This document shows positions 1 through 9,900 of a stretch of DNA of 64,000 nt, one piece after another. Each line of letters opens with the position of its first letter. Positions within the stretch are counted from its first letter, which is position 1. Both the position numbers and the translations under genes were made by a program. This stretch comes from Chondrilla cf. caribensis (lineage: Eukaryota > Porifera > Demospongiae > Chondrillida > Chondrillidae). A model generated the notes under the pieces. The model saw only the letters and a program-made list of their open reading frames with translations, was not told the DNA's origin and did not search any database. Where the stretch lies: NCBI GenBank assembly GCA_964020155.1, contig OZ026566.1:1528501-1592500 (forward strand). Reading direction: 5' to 3'.

Positions 1-1149
1 TTCTGATAATAACAAAAATAAATATTATGTATATTATGCTCATTCAGCACTTAGTTGCATCATATTAAATAGATAAAATAAATTAGATTAAATAGAGTTT
101 TCATTAGAATTGAAAAGCTTGCCAAGTTTAAGTTCTATTCTATGTTGTCGTTCATTTCTTTCTTCACTTTCATGAAGATGTAGGGTTGGAAGGAAATTCA
201 CATGGGTAGCAGGGAAGCATTAAAATTAATGAATATTCTGTTAATTGCCAAAAATATTTATATATGTGAAAGCCTGTCAAATCACATGAAAACAATAAAC
301 AAAGTGATGAACATTGTACTATTAGTAGATATCTATTGTAACAGTTTGTCTGTATGAATAAGATGGTTAACATATTCAAAATAATAATAGTATGTACCTT
401 GTTCAGTAACAAAGGGATGAATTCAAGCTTCTTTTGGAAGAAATAAACTTGAACGAGATAGGATCCAAACAACCCATCATTCAGGAAATACCAGAATTCC
501 TAAATCAAAGTAAATGTCAATGAAACATCACCGAAAATTGTAACATTATCAAAGACACGATTGATACTGAGATTCACCTGGCATTCATGATTATCAAACT
601 ATAAATTGATTTCCATTATTATCAATTTTTAATCAATGTACAGAAGAAAGGGGAATGTTTTATGTGCATGAGTCTCAAGTCCTTGGTTCCAGAACAAACC
701 TGTGCTAACACAAATATCCGCATGCTATTGCTTGAAACTAACCTAACCTAACCTAAAATTTCAAATCGAAAAAAAAAGAAGCTGATAATGTTGATATTAT
801 GTATTATACATATTCAAAATGTTGATAATAGTTTACAACAGGCACTACCAGTGATGTGATGATGCAAAAGGTACTATTACACGGAATAGCATTTAGTCAT
901 GACAGCTACTGATATGATTATGACTAACCCATAGTAATCACGTGCACATTACACATACACTCCACATACTCTTAATGTGAAGTAGCCTTGCTGATTTCTA
1001 CTGTGTAAAGATACCTCTTTACAGACTACATGTAGACATGGTAGCATCACAAATATATTCTGACACAGTATTGGTCCTCCATGCAATAGAGTGCACTTGT
1101 GGGAAGGAATATTTCAGAGACTACTGCAGAAATGAAGTCATTCAGTTAG

Positions 1150-1640
1150 TAGTTAACCATGGTTGGGGAAGGTTTATTGCACAATAAGCCTGTGCAAGGC
1201 CTAGGGTTGACAAATTACATCACTGGATTTACACCAAACCAGCCGAAAAGAGACCAAAGTCTCTATCAGCTGGGGGACCAAAGTCCTATTTTGATGGCAA
1301 CCAGTGATTACCTCCCAGTCATCCAAATCCTCAAAAAAGGAACCACAGACAGCTGTTTTGCTCTCATTTGAGCTCATCAGTGTGGTACACCCTGTACATC
1401 AGTTGGATGACTGTCTCCATCTTACCATTCCAACACACAAGTGAACACTTGTGGTCTTCGGGATAAGTGAGGATAAAGGAGGCTTACAGTCAAGGTGCGA
1501 CTGCGTGCTCTGATGGTTGGACCAAAAGTGCAGTGCAGTCATGATTCAGATGACTGTGAGGTAATCACTGGTTGCCATCAAAATAGGACTTTGGTCCCCC
1601 AGCCAGTAAAGACTTTGGTCTATGTATTTTCAGCTGGTTA
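1150..1640. mobile_element. Foldback (long inverted repeat) element in ODC copy 1, intron 5
   Basis: Two arms of about 90 bp, roughly 1237-1326 and 1549-1639, are inverted copies of each other. The shared core includes GACCAAAGTCCTATTTTGAT and GGCAACCAGTGATTACCTC. The paralogous intron (20.8 kb) lacks the whole segment, with flanks GAAGTCATTCAG and AACCTTG meeting directly, so this is an insertion in copy 1 or a precise loss in copy 2. No protein is encoded; the ORF across it has no recognisable domain. Confidence 0.75.
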
Positions 1641-2211
1641 ACCTTGTTTACCTTAGGAATATTATCCATCACATTGTATATACAAATATTAATTACATAA
1701 TTATTTAGCATAATATACATAATAATACAGACATATGCCATGCTGTGAGGTAATTTATTACATTAGGCACTACAAATGCCTAATACATAAACCTGGTTGT
1801 GATGATTATCATGATAATTAACAAAATAAATGTGTTGATAATGAACAATAATAAACATACCTTTCGACCATTGTCACCGATTTTTCTTCTTGAGATCACC
1901 TTGGCAAATGCAGTACAAATAGAAGTAGCAAAGTACCTTCCTGGTTCAGCCATCACTTTGAGTCCAACAACATCACTGAAGTAAGTAGAAATGGCCTCGT
2001 TGATACTTTTCGAAATGTGACTGAATTTTTCTAAGGATCCCTCTTCTCCAGGAAAGCCTCCTCCCAAATTCAAGATTGTCATCTGCATTCCGTGAACACC
2101 TTTTGCATAGTCAAACACTTCACGAGCCATCTTAATCGCTTTTTGATAAACTGTATAATCCACACAGTTGCCAATGTGAAAGCTACATACAAGGTACACA
2201 TTATAATTAAT

Positions 2212-2213
<2 letters not shown>

Positions 2214-2292
<79 letters not shown>

Positions 2293-2344
2293 TGTGTGTG
2301 TGTGTGTGTGTGTGTTGTGTGTGTTGTATGTGTGTGTGTGTGTG

Positions 2345-2415
<71 letters not shown>

Positions 2416-2450
2416 GTGTGTGTTGTATGTGTGTGTGTGTGTGTTGTGTG

Positions 2451-2520
<70 letters not shown>
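2214..2520. repeat. Compound (GT)n microsatellite, ODC copy 1 intron 4
   Basis: About 300 bp of GT dinucleotides broken by regular TGTTGTGTGTGTTGTATG interruptions. It fills most of the short intron 4. The paralogous intron at 21367-21645 has the same interruptions in the same order but different GT run lengths. Long ORFs of alternating Cys-Val or His-Thr here are artefacts of the repeat. Confidence 0.97.
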
Positions 2521-2523
<3 letters not shown>

Positions 2524-3202
2524 GTGGATCAATCAGCTCACCATACACCAGTGACAGATAATTTAAGCCTCTTAGCCACATCAATGAGGTGGCATGCTTC
2601 ATGAACTGAAACACCAAATTTCATTCCCATCTATATATATATCATTATTGAAAGAGAGTCATATTGTATATGAAATATCTAATATTTTTGTGAACAAGGT
2701 GACAATTGCAACAGGTTGTTATTTATAAACTGTCAGGTGACAATGATATAATATTAATTATTAGACACAGTGAGACTTGTTGGTAGACTAAGTATGAGAT
2801 AATGCTGAAGAGCACATACGTAGATATGATCATTTACAGAGTTCAAAGTTAACACTGTCAGTAAATTTACCTGTATATCAGACAAAGGGTTCTCAATACT
2901 CAATCGCACAAGCAGGCTGGAAGACACTGCTAAGTTGGCCATTTTATATACGTAACTCAGCTTCATTGTCAAACACTGACAACTGAACTCCCACAGATGC
3001 TGCATACCTTGTTAACAATAAATGCCAAAGCAATGTAATAACAGTAACGTATGGAAGGCACTACGTACATATATGTACGTATATTGTCTACTGAAACACT
3101 GTGACAAAATGTGTACTATATGCATTTAAAAGTTTTGTATACATTATATACTGCAAGGTTATGTGCAAACACATACAAATGAACATGCAAACACAAACTA
3201 CA

Positions 3203-3203
3203 C

Positions 3204-3247
<44 letters not shown>

Positions 3248-3262
3248 ACAAACACACACACA
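3203..3262. repeat. (CA)n microsatellite, ODC copy 1 intron 2
   Basis: About 60 bp of CA repeats with AT and AA interruptions, shared with the paralogous intron at about 22320-22376. Confidence 0.95.
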
Positions 3263-4068
3263 CTTAGCACTGTGTTGAACAATGTAATAATTTAAAATTA
3301 CATACACACAATATGTGTTTAGTCAATGACAAGAATATATACCGTATGTCTTCTGGGTCTTTACATGGATGGGCATAAATAATGTCCAAAGGAGATACAC
3401 CAAGAGATAACACTTTTTCTATTTCTCCTCTACTGGCACAGTCGAATCCGCAACCAAGGCTAGCTAGAATCTTCATTGTAGGCAAGTCATTGTTGGCTTT
3501 CACAGCTACGTACACATATTGTGCATGTAGTAATAGAATGAAATACAGACTGTTACATACGTACGTAGGTCTGATCATATTTATAATCAACAGCACTAAT
3601 AAACATATTAGTTATGTCCCTTCCACACAGGATGTGAAGCACAGTCACACTTTGAATTAATTATCAAGGGCATCATGACTAGCTTGTGTCATGGGATGGC
3701 AATTTTGTTATTACTCCATCCCTAATATCTGTATGACACATGACAATGTTAAATACGTACCAGAGATCTTCTCACTACTTAAAATACAATGCCATGTTTG
3801 AAGTGCGATCCAACTATATTATAATATTATTGCTATAATATTCTTGTAGCTTACACAACATTTGTGAATAATTTATGGGGAAGCACATAATGGGACATCA
3901 TGACACAATATTTTGGCCAGCCCCTGGACCAATGTATATAACTTGTGATCATGCAGTGGAGGTACACCTCGATTTATGGAACAAGACTAGGAATTTGGTG
4001 TAGTGACAGTCGTAGAACAAAGAAAATCTATGTTTGGAAGCCTATAAGGCTATAAATGATCCTGATAC

Positions 4069-4073
<5 letters not shown>

Positions 4074-4111
<38 letters not shown>
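4074..4111. repeat. (TA)n microsatellite, ODC copy 1 intron 1
   Basis: Uninterrupted alternating AT run, matched by 23187-23227 in the paralogous intron. The rest of this 3.3-kb intron (3506-6829) holds no exon that I can recognise. Confidence 0.95.
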
Positions 4112-4113
<2 letters not shown>

Positions 4114-6023
4114 TAACAACACCAACATGGTATCCACAACAAAACACAATTACAAAGTAACAGAATTGAAAACAAAATACACTATACACAGAGCTAGTCT
4201 AGATCCTCTGTCCAGGTATCAAAGGAATTGACCACCCTCAATTTTTCATTGCTATCCCTACCAGACATCTCTCCTTGTTAGAGTAATTTAAAACAGTTGA
4301 TAATTGGATATATGGATTCTAGGGCACTCAGATCACAGAAAGTATTGGAGCTACAGACTTCAAATAAAGTGCATCATTTATATAGGTCTCTCTAAGATAG
4401 CATATCTCACATACTATGATGTTTGTACCATGCGCATCTTTGCAATAAGGATGATTGAGATGGCATCTCTGAAAGAATCTATTTTCAAACAACACATGCA
4501 ATATTAATTTTTATGGTGGCCAAGAGGTATACGGGTGCGAATTCCAAACTCCGAATATTTACCGACTATTATCCGAAGTCCACCATCCTACGTATGTTAT
4601 ATTGCCTAGGTGCATGAATGTATTAACAACTGCGAGGTAGTCTATACTCTGAACTCCAAAGTACGTATGTACGTATATACTGACGCAAATCCAAATTCCC
4701 ACATCCTATGTTATACAAAGCGAAAAACTGCCTACTCATTTCAATACACCTACTCAGTGATGATTTGCCACCATTTTGAGGTGCGTATTAGTGCTAAGTA
4801 ACACCCTACATGATCAATCCACTCATGGTGCAATTCTCAATCATTTTGAAGCTTAACATGTAAGCAATGAGATGGACATACACCGATGCCCATCAATGTT
4901 CTCATGTATGTACATGATAAAATATGCCATGTTTCCAACATACCGAGGAGGTGGTTTTTGGAGAGCATACCAGGTAGTGGTTATTGATAGAAAACTTGAC
5001 GATCGTCGTTTAGATTATTTTAAGGTACCTATCACAAGACTATGTTTTCCAACAACATAAGGGGTCAAAAGGTAATAATTGCTCTTTGAACGTCTGTGTT
5101 TACCACACAGTTGCATTCTATGGTCGTGCCCATTCCCAGAGATGGAATGATTCACCACTGACCAATAAAAATGTTGCAAGATTTGCATCCAAAGCAAGTC
5201 AAAAATGGCCTAGAATGAACATATTAGGGCCACACTGAGGCCCCAAATAATTGAGTGCATGCATGGGTAGGAACTTCTGCATGAGTCCACTACAGACCAG
5301 AAGCAATAAGTCAAGAACATAAAAACTCACTGATGCTTGGAATTTTGTGTGTGTGAGAGAGAGCTCACTCGTTCGTGTGTGTTTGCATGTGCATGTGGGT
5401 TCGGGTGTGCACGTTTGTAAGTGTGAGAGTCTTGGCACATTTTGGTGTTTGTCATCTATGCAAACTCAAACTCAAAGGCTTCTTAATCATTTTTAATATC
5501 CACTGGCACAGTTCTTGAGTAGGTTAGCAAGAATAACGTTTGTTCACATGGCATTGTCCTGTCAAACATATTGTATAGTGTTGGTGTCAGTAGCATAAGA
5601 ACTATCAGTCATGATGATGAAACAGTATATATTCTGCACTAGGTGGTTCTTGAGTTGCTATGTAGCAACTGTGCTGGAAATAAACATTTGAAGACTAATA
5701 TCGGGTAACACGCATGACAGATGTTGGAGATGACATGGCAATGGAATGTACATATCAAATATACCGCTGAATCTCAAGTATGAACTGCAAATACATAGTC
5801 GCATTCATGAAATTACTAGCATTATTATGTCATGGTTGTTATGCTACTGACACAAACACTATACAATGTGCTTGACAGCGAGAGAATGCTAATGTGTGTG
5901 CAGTGTTTTATAATTCCCTACTTACAAACTGATTGATCAACTGTCACTAAAATATTTAAAGATCTTAGAATGGAGTCTATGCATGAATGATAGAACACCA
6001 ACACATGTCAGCACACATGCAAG

Positions 6024-6025
6024 TA

Positions 6026-6080
<55 letters not shown>
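6024..6080. repeat. (CA)n microsatellite, ODC copy 1 intron 1
   Basis: CA run matched by 25081-25143 in the paralogous intron. Confidence 0.95.
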
Positions 6081-6083
<3 letters not shown>

Positions 6084-6563
6084 CAAGATATAGTAAAGAC
6101 ATGAATGCGGTATTACCAAATATTATAGAAAAATGGTGTATTTTTAAAAGTTGATGTCATGATTTCATCGTAAACACTTATAATAGCACAAAAACATTGG
6201 GAAAATATAATATAATAATTATACAGTAAATATAAATAGTTTTTCGAAGATCAAAATTTGCGCCGATATATCCCCCAGCCGCCATAATATTTGGACAATA
6301 TCTCACAATGTCGTGTCTCATCAATTTCGATAAAGATATCAACACTTGCAAATACAGTCTTTAGCTTCACTACTAGCAGATACAACTTTGATCTGTAATT
6401 ATAAGTACAAGCTAGTCAAGGTAACAAGGTAGTCGGTTATTCCTCCATCAAGTAAATAAAATCTACCTTAATTGGAGATGTACCGAAATTTAGATTATCT
6501 GAATCGTGATTAAAAAAATCTCGTTCAACCGCGATCGAATCAAGCCAGTTATGTGAAATGTGT

Positions 6564-6780
6564 AAGGTAAGCGCGGGTATTTTCGAATAATACCTAATTC
6601 CGAACAGTTCATCTCTCACCGTATTATTTCCAAGAAACTATCTTTTATAGTTAATATTCTTAATTCTTACACACCAGGTGAGAAACAGCATTCTTTGGTC
6701 TGCTCATTATTGACCGGATGAGGTGAAAAATCGACGTGTTCGGAATTAACGACTTTTCGAAATTACCCCCGCCTACCTTA
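6564..6780. mobile_element. MITE in ODC copy 1 intron 1, absent from copy 2
   Basis: A roughly 217-bp block with imperfect terminal inverted repeats of about 45 bp. The left end reads AAGGTAAGCGCGGGTA and the right end, complemented, reads AAGGTAGGCGGGGGTA; both arms contain TAATTCCGAACA. In the paralogue the flanks GAAATGT and ATCAAGATACAGCGG are joined with nothing between (25640-25660). No ORF. This is a non-autonomous DNA transposon by structure; its superfamily is unknown. Confidence 0.8.
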
Positions 6781-7064
6781 TATATCAAGATACAGCGGCG
6801 CCTATTACAGTGTGTACCCTAGCTCTTACCGTAAAAGGGTCTGACTTGCTTGAGATGGTCTTCCCAGATTTTGTAAGATCTCGGAAGCTTATCGAGACGA
6901 AACAAGATGAACGGATCCCTTTCTCTCCTACATAGACTCTTGTATATTTCGACTATGTCGCCACTGTTAGAATCATCCGCTCTCGGATTCGGTAGAATAG
7001 TGACGTCGATATTTTGAGATACCGAATCCTTCTCTGTCATCCGAATAGTCAAGAGACGATCCAT

Positions 7065-7541
7065 CTTCTCCCGGCGTTGCTGTTATTAGGTCTCAATATT
7101 AACTGAAAGAAGTGTGATAACGCAGGTATGTACGTACGTTTGGGAGGTGAACCTGGGTGACGTAAACAAAATGGCCGAAGAAATTCACCAGGACACTGAC
7201 TCGAAAATATAAATGTCATTTTTAATAATTGTTTTATAATTGAAGTTGACATGACTGGATGGGCGCCTATAGTACTTGAACAACCGTGGGGGTGGACGCA
7301 TTTAGGAGCGCTTATGATGTACGTTTGCGCCTAACAAATTTCCATCTTTATGCACTTGGGCAGAGTGATTAAACGCCATGCGGCGACTGTAAAGCAAGGG
7401 TACTGAGGTGCCTAGATCTAACCGAGCAACCAGATAACATTTAAACAATGATCACGAGACGCCGCTGTCATTCATCAGACGATACAGTCGATTTCGTCTC
7501 TTTTCGAATCGCATTGGCGGGGTGTGTGTGTTCCCGTTCGT
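7065..7541. promoter_or_regulatory. 5' flank and presumed promoter of ODC copy 1
   Basis: Sequence upstream of the minus-strand start codon, conserved with 25941-26160 near copy 2. It contains a TGACGTAA (CRE-like) octamer near 7157, altered to TAACGTGA in copy 2, and AAAATGGCC (YY1-like) near 7170. No TATA box is evident. The functional reading is inference. Confidence 0.35.
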
Positions 7542-7672
7542 ATGCATCTTTTTGATGTGAGACCTGTTTCAGTGAGGATGGAACACCCGGATAATAGTCA
7601 TGGATTACCCCGATTATTGTCCAGGTGTTTCGTCCTCACTGAAACAGTTCTCGCCGTATCAAAAAGATGCAT
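7542..7672. mobile_element. Near-perfect palindromic foldback element
   Basis: About 130 bp that folds on itself: ATGCATCTTTTTGAT at the left pairs with ATCAAAAAGATGCAT at the right, then CTGTTTCAGTGAGGA pairs with TCCTCACTGAAACAG, and the AACACC/GGTGTT inner arms follow. A rearranged relative with a disrupted left arm lies at about 26168-26354 in the paralogous block. Non-coding. Confidence 0.8.
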
Positions 7673-8800
7673 CACGTACAACAGGGAACGCACATGCCTA
7701 CTGTATTTACATACACAAAGAAACAAGACCTGAGACATACTAGCACAATGCAGCTAAAACCAAAGGAAGACAATGAGGCTTGTGTGGACATATTCATGTA
7801 TGCGTTATATATGCATGTATGTATGTATGTATGCATTATAATAACTATTTGCATAATATTATTATATGATACACAATATGTATGTATGTATGTATGTTCA
7901 TGTCTTAGTGAATGTACATGTGTTTTGTATGTTTGTGTCAGTCAATAAAATAACTACATATGATCAATCATATTCCCATTTTGTGGAGTAGATGATGAAG
8001 CAGAATCAGTAATGCTCCAGTATAAAGTGTGTCAGTTCAAACTGGTCTGTGATGTCGTGCGATGATGACATGTATGTATGATGTGATACTGATGCCACAG
8101 TTTCTGAGATGACCTACATTGCCACATATTGCATCAGTTGTTATGTAACTGCTCTTATCTATTACACAAATATTTCGCTTATCACTCCACCCATAACATC
8201 TAAAGATACCAAGACAGTTTGAACTCAAACAAATACTTCATGGCTTCAACAGTCGAAGAATCAACAGACTTGGACAGTGGATGTGCATCAATGCTGAAAG
8301 CCATCGAATTGGACCATCCATAAGCAGACAATTCCACAATACCTTCTTACATGCCTTCTTACAATGTCATGCATTTGGACTTGACAGCAATAAATTGACA
8401 CTTCATTTTTAAATTCCAAGTCTATATTTTATAGTTTATAACATTTCTATAATAAATTTGCTTTGTGTAAAAAAGTGATACATAGCTAATCAGCCATGAC
8501 CAGTTATTCTATACAGTAATGGGGGACATATATATTATATCATACATCACATCTTTTGAATAACTGGTTTTATAAGACATGTAAATGTGAGGCAATCCAT
8601 TTACCATGCACGCAAATCCAGCATAATTAAAACTATTAGATCATCATTTAAATAATTGTCATTGAACCACCAGTATAACAATTCAATCATGCAAAGTTGA
8701 AAAATCTTTCATCAAATAAAATATATATTGAAAAGTATGTGTTTCCGATAATAATATTATATCAATGCGCAGAAATGGAGAGTTAAACCAAATGCATTTA
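7673..8800. other. Intergenic DNA of duplication copy 1
   Basis: Aligned with 26355-27464. It holds GTAT-type short tandem repeats (about 7818-7836 and 7880-7898) and no convincing gene. A 62-codon ORF in the paralogue (26783-26971) is interrupted by a stop here, which argues against coding. Confidence 0.6.
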
Positions 8801-8900
8801 CTATGGCACTCTTTTGATACAGACAAAACCCACAGTCACTGGCTTGGCTGTTAATAACCATTTCTCTTCCTTGTAATCAGGTGTGCAGTCCTTAAATTTC
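8801..8900 (-). pseudogene. 3' fragment of an IL-17-like gene
   Basis: The last 33 or so codons of the gene at 27465-28013 are repeated here in frame: KDCTPDYKEEKW, then VTVGFVC and a stop at 8801-8803. Similarity stops abruptly around 8898, where the intact gene continues. There is no signal peptide and no start codon. This marks the edge of the segmental duplication. Confidence 0.9.
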
Positions 8901-9900
8901 AGACTCTTCTGACTCAACAATCTAAAGATTATCTTACCGTAAAGGGACAAAGTTTTTCTGTAGTGGGGTGAGTGGAGCCACTTTAGTGTATACTACCTGT
9001 GTACGTATTCACATTCTTAACTCATTCTGGCAGAGTCCATGACTGCATAGTTTGCATTATGTTGCTACATTTACATGCATAAAGTGTGTACAGTACTTAT
9101 GCTTGTACGTAGCATGCTGTGTGGGAGAGTTGCAGAAAAGTGCATGTCTGCACATTCGCGATGTGACACCTTCACTGCCATGAACACGCTTGTTAATTGT
9201 TCCCATTAACCTCTTGGCACGAATGTACCAGATACATAACAGATGTAGCCTAGCTGTCTAGTAGGTGTGCTACAGTGGAATGAAGTGATAATTGACAACC
9301 CTGAGATCAATTTTACTTTATTACTGCTGTAACATGCCTAGAAAGGCTACATACATCTGTAACATGTACACACTGTTGCTTCATGCACACGACAATGCAA
9401 TTTGTGAAAAGCTCATACCTCACAAAGGCCTTCATAATCACCACACTTTTATTACCGACTACAGTACTGCAACATACATGCATGCATACATATGTAGTAT
9501 ATTATGAACACAAATCATCTCAGAAGTATTGCCCATACATGCTTGCATATTCTAAGTGTATATAAGCTTTCTTGACAAATATTGTGGGTAATACGGTACA
9601 CATTGTGTCTGCAAATGTTCCATATCCTAGTTTTTGTTGTTTTTTTTCTTCCTTTGTGATAATATACGTATATGAATACATGGATCTACATGCATGTAAC
9701 ATAGATAAATATGTGCATATCCCTTGAATTTGAGTTGTGATAATTGTTGCATGTACACACGTATAAATGTATGTGCACATACTTATGTATGTAATAATAT
9801 AATACATCCCACTGCTAACTTGTACAGGTACGTACTGTACATACATTGAACAAACTGTACATGTTGAGACCATATATTGCTGTGTGTCCCTGTGGTTTAG
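8901..9900. other. Unique spacer between the duplication edge and VPS54 exons
   Basis: One kilobase of AT-rich DNA with many ACATAC/GTATGT words. I see no exon, RNA gene or element in it. The missing upstream VPS54 exons are not here. Confidence 0.5.

Larger units (their letters stand above)
398..7064 (-). pseudogene. Ornithine-decarboxylase-like gene, copy 1, frameshifted (partial, continues beyond window start)
   Basis: Group IV PLP-dependent decarboxylase related to animal ODC and antizyme inhibitor. Exons on the minus strand are 7064-6830 (start ATG), 3505-3343, 3007-2871, 2630-2542, 2182-1861 and 499-398. Every junction has GT-AG ends and the same phase as the intact paralogue at 18236-25940. 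The last two exons lie outside the window. Exon 1-2 splicing rebuilds the PFYAVKANN box with the PLP lysine, and exon 5 carries LNLGGGFPG and AEPGRYF. Exon 3 is 137 bp instead of 133: around 2946-2953 four extra bases (ACGT-like) follow the codons for NEAEL, so the frame runs into TAA within two codons. Unless an unusual splice repairs it, the product is truncated after about 150 residues. Other exons show no stops, so the lesion is probably recent. A sequencing or assembly error at this site is the alternative. Confidence 0.82.
1..8900. repeat. Large segmental duplication, copy 1 (degenerate)
   Basis: Nearly collinear with about 19525-27560: introns, exons, microsatellites and intergenic DNA align almost throughout, interrupted by element insertions in one copy or the other. 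The copy continues to the left of the window. Its right edge falls near 8898, inside what is coding sequence of the IL-17-like gene in the other copy. It carries a frameshifted ODC exon and only the 3' scrap of the cytokine gene, so it looks like the decayed daughter; that direction is an inference. Confidence 0.9.

Noticed and set aside
2092..2617. Long ORFs of Cys-Val or His-Thr repeats on both strands, also at 21232-21742, 37460-37964, 42591-42964 and 57561-57983
   Set aside because: They are translations of GT/CA microsatellites in every frame and carry no independent coding signal.
7171..7212. Short ORF starting ATGGCCGAAGAAATTCAC opposite the ODC promoter
   Set aside because: Only 13 codons. 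A divergent first exon is possible, but I found no continuation with a donor site, and copy 2 gives no extra support.
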